DNA of 64,000 nucleotides. Origin: Herbiconiux ginsengi. GTDB lineage: Bacteria > Actinomycetota > Actinomycetes > Actinomycetales > Microbacteriaceae. Under the pieces are notes generated by a model. The model searched no databases, was not told where the DNA came from, and saw only the letters and a program-made list of their open reading frames with translations. The position numbers were made by a program, and so were the translations under genes. The DNA lies in the NCBI RefSeq assembly GCF_900107435.1, contig NZ_FNPZ01000004.1, forward strand, positions 520,999 to 584,998, written 5' to 3'. Position 1 is the first letter of the stretch; each line of letters opens with the position of its first letter. Below are positions 25,030-34,518 of the stretch, one piece after another.

Positions 25030-25998
25030 ATGGCTGGCTTAGGGGAACACATCACCGCCATGGTTCGCAGTCACGCGTCAGGTGATGATTCGGCGTTCTA
25101 CTCGGTGGCGCTGCAGATCGCTGCACGCGAGGCCCGGCAGGGTCATCACGTTCTCGCAGACGACATCAAGAAAGCGGTTGATACTTCTCGGCAAGTTGCC
25201 CAACGCAGCAATGTCACCAAGCTGGCAAAGCCCCGCGGAGAGCTCGCGGACCTCATTGAGACTTCGCACCCAGAAGTCACCCTGAAGAACCTGGTAGGAC
25301 CGGGTGACCTCGTCGAACGTCTCAAGCAAGTAATCGCAGAGCAACGGCAACGAAAGACTCTGCTCGAGCACGGGTTCGACCCAACACACCGACTTCTCCT
25401 CGAAGGCCCGCCAGGAACCGGCAAGACCATGACGGCCGCGGTTCTCGCGCGCGAACTTGCGCTTCCAATGTTCACCGTTCGACTAGATAGCCTGCTCAGC
25501 AAATACATGGGTGAGACCGCGGGCAAACTTCGACTGGTGTTCGACGCAGTCGCCGAACGCCGAGGGGTGTACCTCTTTGACGAGTTCGATGCGCTCGGTG
25601 GTGACCGGTCCGGTAACGATGTCGGCGAGGCCCGGAGAATCTTGAACTCGTTCCTAGTTTTCCTCGAGCAGTCCAGCCCGGAAAGCATCGTGATAGCGGC
25701 GACCAATCACCGTTCGATTCTGGACAAAGCACTTTTCCGACGCTTCGACATGGTCCTTACGTACCACCTGCCAGACAAGATGCAGGCACGATCGGTCATC
25801 AAGGGCAGATTGGGCTCATTGATGAAGGGCTTGCGCTGGGACAGCGTCGATTCCCACACCGAAGGACTCAGCCACGCAGACCTGGTCAAAGCCGCTGAGG
25901 CTTCCGCGAAGTCGGTCCTGATGCGGGGCGAGACGCTCATCGCCGCCGACGATCTCATCGCTGCGCTGGACACCCGGCGAACGGCGAGCATTGGCTGA
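25030..25998 (+). CDS. ietA: AAA+ ATPase of an IetAS-type defence or stability pair
   Basis: 322 residues from the ATG at 25030, preceded by GAGGAGG at 5-base spacing (ATG 25009 is less likely). An N-terminal helical region of about 90 residues leads to an AAA+ domain: Walker A GPPGTGKT (126-133), Walker B VYLFDEFDAL (Asp184, Glu185), sensor 1 AATNH and arginine-finger-like LFRRFD. The next gene is a large subtilisin-like protease overlapping by 8 bases. This ATPase/protease pair matches IetA/IetS, first described as a plasmid stability system and later reported as anti-phage (established knowledge; assignment here is by architecture). Confidence 0.82.
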   Translation: MAGLGEHITAMVRSHASGDDSAFYSVALQIAAREARQGHHVLADDIKKAVDTSRQVAQRSNVTKLAKPRGELADLIETSHPEVTLKNLVGPGDLVERLKQVIAEQRQRKTLLEHGFDPTHRLLLEGPPGTGKTMTAAVLARELALPMFTVRLDSLLSKYMGETAGKLRLVFDAVAERRGVYLFDEFDALGGDRSGNDVGEARRILNSFLVFLEQSSPESIVIAATNHRSILDKALFRRFDMVLTYHLPDKMQARSVIKGRLGSLMKGLRWDSVDSHTEGLSHADLVKAAEASAKSVLMRGETLIAADDLIAALDTRRTASIG

Positions 25999-28549
25999 CG
26001 ATCTCCGACATCTCACTCACCTTTACGTTCTTGATCGCGCACGCAATGAGAACTTTTCTCGAGGCGGACAAGGCAACCCCAAAATCCGACCGGTCGAGTA
26101 CCGAGCTCATGGGGCTGCTATCAAAGGCCAGCTTCAAGACACCTTTGCCGACATTGACGACGAGCGCGGCCGGACGAGCCTCAGCGCCGAGGAGCTCAAG
26201 GCGCTGGGAAGCATCGTCACTCTCGAAGGTGAAGATGCAGCCTATCCGCTGAAGATCGAGTCGCTACAGACCTTCTCCAAGCACCGAAATACGCCGAAGG
26301 TGCCGCAATGGTTGCTTCTATCGGTGCAACCAGCAACCAAATCCCTGCCGGAACGAGCCGTCGTCTGGGTTGCGGACAGCTACCGCCCACAGTTCCTCAA
26401 AATCTTCGAAGACTACCTCGCCAAGAAGAGCACCAAAGCAGCCGAAGACAAATGGGAAACACCCGACGGCAACCCCGCGAATCGTGCACTTGTCGCCAAT
26501 ATCTCTAGAATCCGTCAGACCATCCTTGACGACCTCTGGCAATCCGACGGCGAGCCGCCCAAAACCGGAGCCCACTGGTGGGAGCTTTGGCTGGATCCGT
26601 CACAACAGAACATCGATACCCTCCAGAAGTTCGCGACAGCGTACGGCCTCAAGCTACTGAACCGTTCGCTAGCGCTGAACGACAGAGTCGTCGTCTGGAT
26701 TAGAGCAACATGGCAGCAGCTGGAAGTCCTGCCGTTCACGAGCGTCCCGATTGCAGAAATCCGCCGCCCTGAGTTTGTCGACACGGTCGAGGATCTACTT
26801 CCCGATGAACAAGATGACTACGTTGATGACCTCGCAGCACGGATCATCGCCGCCCCAACCGACGCCCCGGCGGTCTGTCACTTCGACACAGGCGTGGCCC
26901 GCACCCACCGTCTACTCTCCGACTCTCTCGACATCGGGGATCTGCACACAGTCATCGGGACCTCCGGGGTAGACAGGCAAGGCCACGGAACATCCATGGC
27001 AGGCCTGGCCCTATACGGCGCGCTCGACGATCTCCTTACAGGGGCTGGGACGATCCAGCTCCATCACCGGCTCGAATCCGTGCGCATCCTCCCCGAGCAT
27101 GACGAGCCCGACACCGACCCCCTCGACTATGGAACAGTCACCGTCGAGGCAGTCGCGCTGGCCGAGATCGCAGCCCAGCGCAGGCGTGTGTTCTGCATGC
27201 CGATCTCCACGGATCCCGACCGCCCAGGAGTTCCCACACTCTGGTCCGCGACCGTTGATGCCCTCGCGGTGGGAACAGAAATCATCCGAGACGGTAACCA
27301 GCTCCAGCTGCTGTCTGAACCAGATCACGACGCAAGTCGACTACTGATCACCGCTACCGGAAACGTCGGCAGCTACCACGCGAACCACCGCCTCGAGTCC
27401 GATACTTCACCCGTAGAAGACCCCGCCCAATCATGGAATGCGTTAACTGTAGGCGCGCACACCGACCTCGTGACGGTCCCCAGCGATCCTGATTACGCCG
27501 GATGGACCGCGATGGCAGCGGCAGGGGAGCTGTCGCCTCACAGCCGGACATCGCTTCTCTTCGGCAAGAGAACCTGGCCGATCAAGCCCGACATCTGCTT
27601 CGAGGGCGGCAACGTACTCACCGACGGGGGAATAGCTTTCGAAGATCGTCATCCATTGATGTCACTTCGAACAACGGGAATCCACAACGACCTCGCTCTG
27701 ACCTCCGCCAACGCCACCAGCGCTGCCACCGCCCAGGCTTCACGTCTTGCCGCGCTCACCATGGCCCAATACCCCGAGTACTGGCCCGAGACCGTTCGAG
27801 GTCTGCTCGTCCACGCTGCTGAGTGGACCCCAGCCATGCGTGCCGAGTTTGACGCCACTGGCGGCAAGAAGGAGCCAAAACTTGAACTCCTGAGGCGATA
27901 CGGGTGGGGAGTGCCGACGGAAGATGCGGTGCTGCGTTCGTCCAGACAATCGGTGACTCTCGTAACGCAAGACACGTTCGTTCCCTTCGAGGGAACTGAC
28001 TACAAGATGCGCAGGTTCAGACTCCACTCAATGCCCTGGCCCACTGAGGTGCTGGAGACTATCGGAGCTGGTGACGTCACCCTTAAGGTCACCCTGTCCT
28101 ATTTCGTGGAGCCGTCCGCCTCCAGGCGAGGCTGGAGACAGCGGTACTCCTACGCGTCCCACCTTCTGCGATTCGAACTCAAATCGCCAACCGAAACAGA
28201 ATCCGAGTTCATCTCTCGTATCAACCGGGAAGCGGAAAACGACGAAGACTCCGCAGGCAGTTCGCCCTCGTCGGGCTCGGATCGGTGGTTCATCGGCCCC
28301 AACCAACGCAACCTCGGCTCGCTCCACCAGGACATCTGGGAAGGCTCCGGTCAGGAACTAGCTGCTAGCGGCGTGCTCGGCGTGTACCCGGTCGGCGGTT
28401 GGTGGAAACGCAACCAACGTAGGGATCGCCTCGACCTTCCTGTCCGCTACTCACTGATCGTGTCTCTCAAGACCCGTGCACAAGACGTTGATCTGTACAC
28501 ACCGATCGCGACCGACCTTCGGTTGCCGATTGAGATTGACACCGTCTGA
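25991..28549 (+). CDS. ietS: Subtilisin-like serine protease (IetS-type)
   Basis: 852 residues, TTG start overlapping the ATPase stop. There is no signal peptide, so it is a cytoplasmic subtilase. Catalytic residues in order: Asp in CHFDTGV (about 298), His in GHGTSMAG (about 331), oxyanion Asn in ATGNVGS (about 457) and Ser in NATSAATAQASRLAA (about 576), where the usual GTS is ATS. About 280 residues precede the protease domain and about 260 beta-rich residues follow it. In IetAS the protease is taken to be the effector and the ATPase its partner (established); the substrate is unknown. Confidence 0.83.
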   Translation: MADDLRHLTHLYVLDRARNENFSRGGQGNPKIRPVEYRAHGAAIKGQLQDTFADIDDERGRTSLSAEELKALGSIVTLEGEDAAYPLKIESLQTFSKHRNTPKVPQWLLLSVQPATKSLPERAVVWVADSYRPQFLKIFEDYLAKKSTKAAEDKWETPDGNPANRALVANISRIRQTILDDLWQSDGEPPKTGAHWWELWLDPSQQNIDTLQKFATAYGLKLLNRSLALNDRVVVWIRATWQQLEVLPFTSVPIAEIRRPEFVDTVEDLLPDEQDDYVDDLAARIIAAPTDAPAVCHFDTGVARTHRLLSDSLDIGDLHTVIGTSGVDRQGHGTSMAGLALYGALDDLLTGAGTIQLHHRLESVRILPEHDEPDTDPLDYGTVTVEAVALAEIAAQRRRVFCMPISTDPDRPGVPTLWSATVDALAVGTEIIRDGNQLQLLSEPDHDASRLLITATGNVGSYHANHRLESDTSPVEDPAQSWNALTVGAHTDLVTVPSDPDYAGWTAMAAAGELSPHSRTSLLFGKRTWPIKPDICFEGGNVLTDGGIAFEDRHPLMSLRTTGIHNDLALTSANATSAATAQASRLAALTMAQYPEYWPETVRGLLVHAAEWTPAMRAEFDATGGKKEPKLELLRRYGWGVPTEDAVLRSSRQSVTLVTQDTFVPFEGTDYKMRRFRLHSMPWPTEVLETIGAGDVTLKVTLSYFVEPSASRRGWRQRYSYASHLLRFELKSPTETESEFISRINREAENDEDSAGSSPSSGSDRWFIGPNQRNLGSLHQDIWEGSGQELAASGVLGVYPVGGWWKRNQRRDRLDLPVRYSLIVSLKTRAQDVDLYTPIATDLRLPIEIDTV

Positions 28550-28609
28550 GGGCGACTACTCGTCAACGAATCCGAGCGAAGCCAGTTGCGTCTGCGGAAA
28601 GGACTGTAC

Positions 28610-29896
28610 GTGCTCAACGATGAACAACTCGCGGCGATCATTGACGTCGGCTACGAGCAGCGCGGCGTTGAGTTCAAGAGCGCCGGCGACCGGTCAGATC
28701 GCTCCTTCCTCGCGAATGTCGCCCGCGCCACCATCGCGCTGGCGAATCAGCGAGACGGCGGCCACCTCATCATCGGTCTCAGCGAGAACGGCATCGACGA
28801 TGCAGCAAGCGGTCTGAGCCCCGAACAGCTTGACCAGTGGCTTTCATTCGATGACGTCTCGGATCAGATCAATGCTTATGCGGATCCGCCTATACAGATC
28901 CAGCTCGCTCAAGTGCAGCTACCGAATGAACGCGCCGTTGTGGTCGTCGAGGTGTCCGAATTTGCTGAGATCCCGGTCCTCAGTAAGAAGGACTATCCCA
29001 ACCGGATCGCCGCCAAGCAGCTCTACACGCGTTCGATGGCAAAGCCCGAAAGCTCCGCGGCGCTCACCCAGAATGAGCTGCGAGAGGTAATCACACTCGC
29101 CACAGAAAAGCAGCTCGCCCGCTTCCTGGAGACCGCTCGGCGAGCCGGCATAGGGGTGGGACAACCCGCTGCAGCCTCCGCACGGGAGCAGTTCGACGAA
29201 CAGCTCAGTCGAGCGCTGGCCGATGACTTTCACCTCGACCAAACTCTCCCGCAGCTCATCACCACAATCAGGCCTGCGGTCTTCGACGCTCGACGGATTC
29301 CGTTCCTCGAGCTGCTGCCTGCGATTCAGAACGCCGTCGTCAGACGACGCGGATGGCCGTTTCCATTCGTGCAGAATCCCATCTCTGGAAGAGATTGGGT
29401 GGGGGAACAGATCTCCAGCATGCATCCAGGGACGTGGCAACTCTTTGAGAGCGGACAGTTCCTCGATAGCCGATTTATCGAGGAGTACGGACCAGACTCC
29501 GATGGCTTCCTCGACGAGGGGCAAATAATCAGGGGCTATTTGCCGATTTGGTTGCCGCTGCTGCACTTCACCGAGGGTATTGAATTTGCGGGACGCCTTC
29601 AGCGGGCAACCTTCGAGGCCGAGCCCGTGAGCATAACGTTGTCCCTCCACAACATTCGACGTTTCGTCCTCGTGGCCGCCCACCGCTCACGATCCGGACT
29701 GCATGGCAGCTACGTATACAACGACGACACCTGGGAATACGAGATCCACCTGTCCCCAGAAGAAGGACTCACGAGTACTCGAGCACTCGCCGCGGAAGCC
29801 GCACTCGACCTCCTGCAGAGGTTCGGTTGGAGGGGAGTTACGCTGGATCTCCTTCGCGACATCCAAACCGAAGCCTTCGGCCCAGAACCCCAGTAG
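28610..29896 (+). CDS. AlbA_2 / Schlafen-AlbA domain protein
   Basis: 428 residues from GTG 28610, which has GGAAAGGA at good spacing (an upstream in-frame TTG at 28586 is possible). The N-terminal 130 residues form an AlbA_2 (divergent AAA-4) domain: GVEFKSAGD, FLANVARATIALANQRDGGHLIIGLSENG, and strands with VVVVEVSEF and the YTRS end. The rest is a helical and beta region of unknown type. Such domains occur in nucleic-acid-binding defence and regulatory proteins. It follows ietS by 60 bases on the same strand, so it may be a third component of the defence module or an independent cargo gene. Confidence 0.72.
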   Translation: MLNDEQLAAIIDVGYEQRGVEFKSAGDRSDRSFLANVARATIALANQRDGGHLIIGLSENGIDDAASGLSPEQLDQWLSFDDVSDQINAYADPPIQIQLAQVQLPNERAVVVVEVSEFAEIPVLSKKDYPNRIAAKQLYTRSMAKPESSAALTQNELREVITLATEKQLARFLETARRAGIGVGQPAAASAREQFDEQLSRALADDFHLDQTLPQLITTIRPAVFDARRIPFLELLPAIQNAVVRRRGWPFPFVQNPISGRDWVGEQISSMHPGTWQLFESGQFLDSRFIEEYGPDSDGFLDEGQIIRGYLPIWLPLLHFTEGIEFAGRLQRATFEAEPVSITLSLHNIRRFVLVAAHRSRSGLHGSYVYNDDTWEYEIHLSPEEGLTSTRALAAEAALDLLQRFGWRGVTLDLLRDIQTEAFGPEPQ

Positions 29897-29979
29897 GTGA
29901 TAGCTGGCCACCACCCGGTACCGCGGATTGGTGATTTCGTTCCTGCGCCGCGCGGACGGGCTTGAGATAGCCTGAGAAA

Positions 29980-30387
29980 GTGAAGATCACTCCAGCTCGG
30001 CAGCGCAATGCGGTGTCCGAGGGGGTAGCGTTAGGGATCGTTGTCGCCGGACATGATTCCATCGAGTTCGACAAAGTGCGCGTCGACCTCGCGTTCGAAG
30101 GTGCCTGGCGTGCCTGGCCGCACCGAAGACGCTTCTCCCAAGTCGATACCGATATCCGGAACGGCAAGGACGGCACATGGGTCATGACCCACGCCGAACA
30201 GGGCCGGCAAGCGTTCGCGTTTCACTGGGACACGCGTGGACGTGACTTGGTGATCTACGCACGCCAACCCGACTGGGACCCCGACGATCCATCAGACATC
30301 GAATTCGCGCTCGGCGTCATTGACGGTGGCCTGGTTCTGGACGATTGGCTAGCGCTAGCACGCGGCTTCCTCGACCGCCTCAACTGA
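29980..30387 (+). CDS. Unknown small soluble protein
   Basis: 135 residues, GTG start at 29980 after GAGAAA. Beta-rich with many aromatic residues (AWRAWPHRRRF, FAFHWDTRGRDLVIYAR, WDPDDPSDIEF), no membrane segment. The last gene of the plus-strand island cargo. No family recognised. Confidence 0.55.
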   Translation: MKITPARQRNAVSEGVALGIVVAGHDSIEFDKVRVDLAFEGAWRAWPHRRRFSQVDTDIRNGKDGTWVMTHAEQGRQAFAFHWDTRGRDLVIYARQPDWDPDDPSDIEFALGVIDGGLVLDDWLALARGFLDRLN

Positions 30388-30394
30388 GGATGGA

Positions 30395-30560
30395 TGCGGC
30401 GTGAGAACACGTCGATGACGAACGCGATGTAATCCAACCATGACTGCGTGGGGATTGAGGTCGCATCCGCCCTCAGGGGGCGGCGGGAATTGTCTGCGAT
30501 CAGGCGAACGCCACGGATCCTCAGGGCCTCAAGATGCCACGTTGCCGAACATCTACCCAG
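30395..30560 (-). pseudogene. IS3-type transposase fragment
   Basis: The minus frame contains ALRIRGVRLIADNSRR and then SWLDYIAFVIDVFSRRI. The latter matches the start of the DDE (rve) domain of IS3-family transposases, where V.D.TY....G..YVAFVIDVFSRRIVGW is typical, and the former resembles the preceding LGIRGV segment. Only about 50 residues are left, with no ends or catalytic triad, so this is a scar of an old insertion. Confidence 0.55.
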
Positions 30561-30583
30561 TGAGTCTCGATCGTAATCGCGAA

Positions 30584-31879
30584 CTACCAGGTTTCGTCGA
30601 GCGTGCGCTCCAAGTGGTCGGTGGCGCGATCCCACCAACTGCCGTACCGGTCAGCGGAGGATAAGCCGAAGACGACAGATCCAGGCGGCATATCCGTCAG
30701 ATGAGCGGGATACGCAGCGACCTCGATAAACGGGATATCGGTGACACCCTCTGCTGGGTCGACTTCATCTGCAATCCAGCCCGGCAGATCGTGCTGCTGC
30801 GGGCGAAGGATCTCGAGGACATCTGGGAGGACTGTGCGGATCAGGTTGTCAAGATCCTTTCCGCTTCGTTGTTCCTCGAAAAGGATCATGGAGATTCCGC
30901 TGCGTGCCCGCATCGGAAATAGGCCGGGGAACGTCTTGCGTCGAGATAGCAGAAGCTCACGCAAGTGTGCTTGGAAATCGAGGCCACCTCCGTGCTTGGG
31001 AAGCACACCGAGATCGAACAGGTAGGGCGTGTACTGGAGACGACTGCGCACATGGTTCCAGACGCCGAAACGATCCACAGGTAGGTCGGTGAGCAAGGAT
31101 GAGAAGACCATGTCGACGATATGTTGCTGCTGTGACTGGTCTTGATAGTCGATCTGATTGGTGATGAGTTTCCGCTGAAACAGACCCTCATCAGTGTCAG
31201 GATCGAAGATTGACCGGTAGTCGATGAGATCGTCGAGCAACATGTCATGCTCGACGAACTTGCGGTGGTGCATGCCGTATTCCTCATCGAACGGGTCCCA
31301 TCGTTCGTCCAGGCCTGAGACCGCCCGCAGGTTAGCGAGTACGTTCGTCCTGGTTTGGGCAGTGATGTAGAGCTTCGGTTCCTGTTTATCAAGCTCCGAT
31401 GGTTCGGGCCACGGAAGGGCTACCTCCATGTCCCATGCTGCGGTGGCGGCTGCCACGACTTCGGAAACAGACTCTTGTGATGCCTCCTTCCGGGGGCGTG
31501 GAGCCTGCGATCGTGCGGCATGCGCGTACAGAAGCTTCACCTGGCGGTCGTCAGCATAAACATGGTCCGTCAGTTCATCCAGAAGCCACTTGCAGATGCT
31601 GTCCACGCGCGCTCCATTTCGGGTCGAGCTGAACAGGACGATGTCCAGAGCTATCGCAGCGCGAGGCTTCGGCCATGTAGTCAACTCGCGTGCACGACGC
31701 GCAAGGACGTCTACTTCGAAAGCAGCAGCAAGGGCCTCCCGGGCTTTTTCCCTAGTTCGTTTGCGGGTCTTCTTTGTAGGCGGTTCCAACGGAAGGAGTA
31801 TCCGTAGTGATTCTTCACGCCGACGGTGGAAGCGGATGAACTCAGCTTCCGGCGTGCTCCAGAATCGGTGCACCTTCAA
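30584..31879 (-). CDS. Protein with two RusA-like segments
   Basis: 431 residues, TTG start at 31879 overlapping the stop of a small upstream frame (TTGA); GTG 31873 is an alternative. Two segments resemble RusA Holliday-junction resolvases: residues about 75-118 (ALDIVLFSSTRNGARVDSI then KWLLDELTDHVYADDRQVKLL) and about 328-362 (SMILFEEQRSGKDLDNLIRT then VLPDVLEILRPQ). RusA has a (P)D.DN..K..LD.L....Y.DD.QV core; here the first copy keeps the D(D) end and the second keeps the KDLDN part. The N-terminus has a Lys/Arg-rich region. It may be a DNA-junction-binding protein split over a duplicated fold. Catalytic competence is uncertain. Confidence 0.6.
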   Translation of the reverse strand: MKVHRFWSTPEAEFIRFHRRREESLRILLPLEPPTKKTRKRTREKAREALAAAFEVDVLARRARELTTWPKPRAAIALDIVLFSSTRNGARVDSICKWLLDELTDHVYADDRQVKLLYAHAARSQAPRPRKEASQESVSEVVAAATAAWDMEVALPWPEPSELDKQEPKLYITAQTRTNVLANLRAVSGLDERWDPFDEEYGMHHRKFVEHDMLLDDLIDYRSIFDPDTDEGLFQRKLITNQIDYQDQSQQQHIVDMVFSSLLTDLPVDRFGVWNHVRSRLQYTPYLFDLGVLPKHGGGLDFQAHLRELLLSRRKTFPGLFPMRARSGISMILFEEQRSGKDLDNLIRTVLPDVLEILRPQQHDLPGWIADEVDPAEGVTDIPFIEVAAYPAHLTDMPPGSVVFGLSSADRYGSWWDRATDHLERTLDETW

Positions 31880-31986
31880 ACCTCTAGCTCAGCCTCTAGA
31901 AGGACGTTGCTGTTGACACAGTGGGGGAGGGCTTCAAGCGTGCTGCGATGCGTGCCGTCAAACAAACGGTTCCAAGTTCCGCGCAT
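31876..31986 (-). CDS. Small coupled reading frame upstream of the RusA-like gene
   Basis: ATG 31986 begins 36 residues (MRGTWNRLFDGTHRSTLEAL...LLEAELEV) whose TGA overlaps the TTG start of the RusA-like gene. The frame is open a little further upstream (to a stop near 32020). The overlap suggests translational coupling. It could be a real small protein, a leader, or the tail of a truncated gene. Confidence 0.4.
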   Translation of the reverse strand: MRGTWNRLFDGTHRSTLEALPHCVNSNVLLEAELEV

Positions 31987-32133
31987 AGGGGCCTCCGTCC
32001 AGTCAACTTCAATCTATCGGCGTTCGCTGTCGAGTCCTCGGGCATCGGAGGGACGTACCTGATCTGGGAGATGTCGTGGGATGCTTCCTCATCCCGCATA
32101 AGCCCCCGCTGAGGGTGCGAACGGCTACCAAGC

Positions 32134-32290
32134 GCCGGGACCAAACCGGGACCAGAACCATGCAATGCATGCAAGCCATGACGTGAAATGACACCGTTTG
32201 GGGCAGAGATGCCCGGAAAACCAAAGAATCCGTCTGAACCGTCTACCTGGGGGTCAAGGGGTCTTAGGTTCAAATCCTGTCAGCCCGACG
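32134..32290 (+). repeat. Right attachment repeat: tRNA-Pro(GGG) 3' half with phage-type arm
   Basis: Bases 32247-32290 repeat the 44-base core at 21421-21464 with few changes; the T-arm here is TTAGG/CCTGT. The preceding arm (32134-32246) also matches the arm before the left copy (GCCGGGACCA...CCGGGACCA, ATGCAATGCATGCA, GACGTGAAATGAC, CCCGGAAAA). Again there is no 5' tRNA half. It is followed directly by a strong terminator, likely the original tRNA terminator, so this is the chromosomal right junction. Confidence 0.8.
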
Positions 32291-32292
32291 GA

Positions 32293-32336
32293 AAGCCCTG
32301 GTGAGAAGCAGTCTTCTCGCCTGGGCTTCGTCTTTT
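32293..32336 (+). terminator. Rho-independent terminator after the tRNA-Pro remnant
   Basis: Stem AAGCCC-T-GG-TGAGAAG pairs with CTTCTCG-CC-T-GGGCTT around a 4-base loop, followed by CGTCTTTT. It begins 2 bases after the tRNA 3' end, as expected for the native tRNA gene terminator. Confidence 0.85.
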
Positions 32337-32640
32337 CCGGGCCCACAGTGTTCTGGTCCCATAAGCCATGGTTGCTTCGATCCACACCGTGTCTCGTCCT
32401 TGCCGCAGTTGCGAGGGGGACCAGACGTGGCCTGTTTCTCGCGGAGACAGCGGGACCAATCCGCGCAGGGGAGGGCGCCGAGGCGCGCTCGGCGGTACGT
32501 CGCCTGTGGTCAGATCCCGGGTGCCTGCGTCGGTTTGGTCCCCATTTGCGGTGCTGAAAGCTCGCTAGCCAGGAACACCTGCGCCCCACCTCGCGTAGAG
32601 CTGGGATGCCGCAGCGGCGTCGAGCGTTCTCGGGGCCTGC
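32337..32640. other. Gene-free stretch right of the island
   Basis: About 300 bases with no convincing gene on either strand. Overlapping open frames exist but have no start signals or recognisable motifs. It separates the island terminator from the convergent end of the GH35 gene. Confidence 0.5.
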
Positions 32641-34518
32641 TCAGCGCTCCACCAGAAACACGCGGTGACCTGGCACGAGCGCGAACCGCATGGTCTCGGG
32701 ATCGCTCCACGTGGAGCCCTCCACTCCGATCTCCCGGACGCGGCGGCCCTCGACGCCCGGCAGCCGCAGTCGCGCCCCCGTGCATCCGCCGCCCCAGTGC
32801 ACCACGTGCACGATCGAGCCCGTCCGTCTGTCGCGCACGGACACGAGCGTCTCCCCGACTCGCCCCGATGCTGTGACGATGTGCGGCATGCCCTCGATCA
32901 CCCGATCGAGATCCGCGAGATCGTCATCGAGACGGATGACCGCGCGACCGCTGCGCGCGACCGCGTCAAGAAGGTGAACCGGCACACCGGAATGCGGGGG
33001 CACCACGAGCGGAGCGCCCGCGGGAGCCGGGAGTTCGCCGGCGCTGTCCCAGAGGTCGTACGAGACGCCGCGTGCGGTGAGCGCGGCGAGCGTCTCATCC
33101 CAGGCGGTGTAGGCCCGAGCTGCGGTCTCGTCGTGCCAGGGAACGTCGGGGAGTCGCGAGGTGCCGGTCACTGCGTAGGCGTCGTAGGCATCCTGGCGGT
33201 GCCAGGCGACGACCACGCTGGGCAACGCGGGCAGTGTGAGTGCGTCGGGGTGGAACCGGGAGAGTAGCCGAAGTCGTGCGATGGGCCGGAAGAACGGACT
33301 GCGCTGCCCGTCGGAGGACAGGGGCGCATACTCCCAGTTCTCGCGGTCGGCGAGCATGTAGAGATTCGCGCCGGCGAAGCCGAGGGCGATCGCCGCTCCC
33401 CACCAGATCTCCTGCTCGAGCGGCGTCGGGTCGGGGTAGCGCACGTCTTCACCCGGCGATCGCCAGATGCCCGCCTGGAGCTCGGGCACCCAGGGCAGCG
33501 GCTCGCCGGCGGAACGGGCGGTTGCCGCCGACCGGGCCAGCCGATGCAGGTCGGCGGCGTCCAGCGGAGGGATGTAGTAGTGGTCCTCGCCGATGGCCGC
33601 GCCGGTCGCCGCCCGGATGGCCGAGTGCGCCACCGGGACGTCGTGCACCGGGTGCGTCACGAGGTTCACGGTGTAGAGCAGGCCTTCGCCGCCGAGTTCG
33701 CGGTGCATGGTCTGAAGCGCTGCGAGGTAGTCGCCGGTCGCCGATGTCTTGAACTCGATCCAGTCGCGCACCCGGGCGGGAGCGGTGATCGACGCCACGG
33801 CATCGGGGCGACGGGGCGGCTCCACGCTGCCTACGGCTCCCGGATCTACGCCCCAGCCGGCGAGCAGCCGCTCCGGGTCGTCTCTGTAGCGCTCGCGAAG
33901 CCAGCTGCGAAAGCCTGCGAGGGCACTGTCGCTGTAGTCGGCTCCGTACAGCGAGTCCTGAAAGCAGATGCTCGGCTCGTTGTCGAGCTGGAGGGCGATG
34001 ATCGGCCCGGCCGGATAGACCTGACCGCGCACGGCGTCCCAGACCGCGCCGAACCAGGCGCGCACTTCGGCGAGGTAGTCCGGATGCGCGTAGCTCGGCA
34101 CAGGATGTTGGAACGGCGGGTTGTACCCGATCACCACCTCGCCGGCGTCGTCGCAGGCGAGCAACTCGGTTCTCTCCAGGAGCCAATCGGGGTAGCCGCC
34201 GCCCGGCTCCTCGGCACAGATCCATGGGCCGGGCTTCAGTTGCACGAACATCTCTTCGTCGGCGCAGATCTGCAGGAAGCGACGGACGTCGAGCCGTGGA
34301 TCTTCCTCGCCCGCGAACGAGAGCCCGCCGGGTGTCGGCTCGTGGCGGCGCCAGGAGAGGTAGGTGCTCACGACGGTGATTCCGGCGTCGCGGGCGGCCC
34401 GCACGGCGGGCCCCCAGGTCTCAGGGTCCATTCGCCAGAATTGGATCTCGCCGGCGATCAGTGGGAAGGCGCGGTCGCCGACGTGCACCAGGCCGTTCTC
34501 GACGCGGATCGCGGTCAT
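32641..34518 (-). CDS. GH35 family beta-galactosidase, cytoplasmic
   Basis: 625 residues without signal peptide. The N-terminal TIM barrel shows GH35 signatures: [53 protein letters not shown] and the acid/base motif ALQLDNEPS. The likely nucleophile Glu is in [11 protein letters not shown] beta-rich C-terminal part follows. ATG 34518 overlaps the permease stop (ATGA), so it is the last gene of the sugar operon. It should split terminal beta-galactosides from imported oligosaccharides. GH42 was considered, but the CAEEPGG signature favours GH35. Confidence 0.85.
   Translation of the reverse strand: MTAIRVENGLVHVGDRAFPLIAGEIQFWRMDPETWGPAVRAARDAGITVVSTYLSWRRHEPTPGGLSFAGEEDPRLDVRRFLQICADEEMFVQLKPGPWICAEEPGGGYPDWLLERTELLACDDAGEVVIGYNPPFQHPVPSYAHPDYLAEVRAWFGAVWDAVRGQVYPAGPIIALQLDNEPSICFQDSLYGADYSDSALAGFRSWLRERYRDDPERLLAGWGVDPGAVGSVEPPRRPDAVASITAPARVRDWIEFKTSATGDYLAALQTMHRELGGEGLLYTVNLVTHPVHDVPVAHSAIRAATGAAIGEDHYYIPPLDAADLHRLARSAATARSAGEPLPWVPELQAGIWRSPGEDVRYPDPTPLEQEIWWGAAIALGFAGANLYMLADRENWEYAPLSSDGQRSPFFRPIARLRLLSRFHPDALTLPALPSVVVAWHRQDAYDAYAVTGTSRLPDVPWHDETAARAYTAWDETLAALTARGVSYDLWDSAGELPAPAGAPLVVPPHSGVPVHLLDAVARSGRAVIRLDDDLADLDRVIEGMPHIVTASGRVGETLVSVRDRRTGSIVHVVHWGGGCTGARLRLPGVEGRRVREIGVEGSTWSDPETMRFALVPGHRVFLVER

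Noticed and set aside
21600..32200. CRISPR array or cas genes in the island
   Set aside because: No regularly spaced repeats and no Cas motifs were seen; the only direct repeats are the attachment cores and arms.
32337..32640. Small genes right of the island terminator
   Set aside because: Open frames on both strands lack start signals, GC3 bias and motifs.
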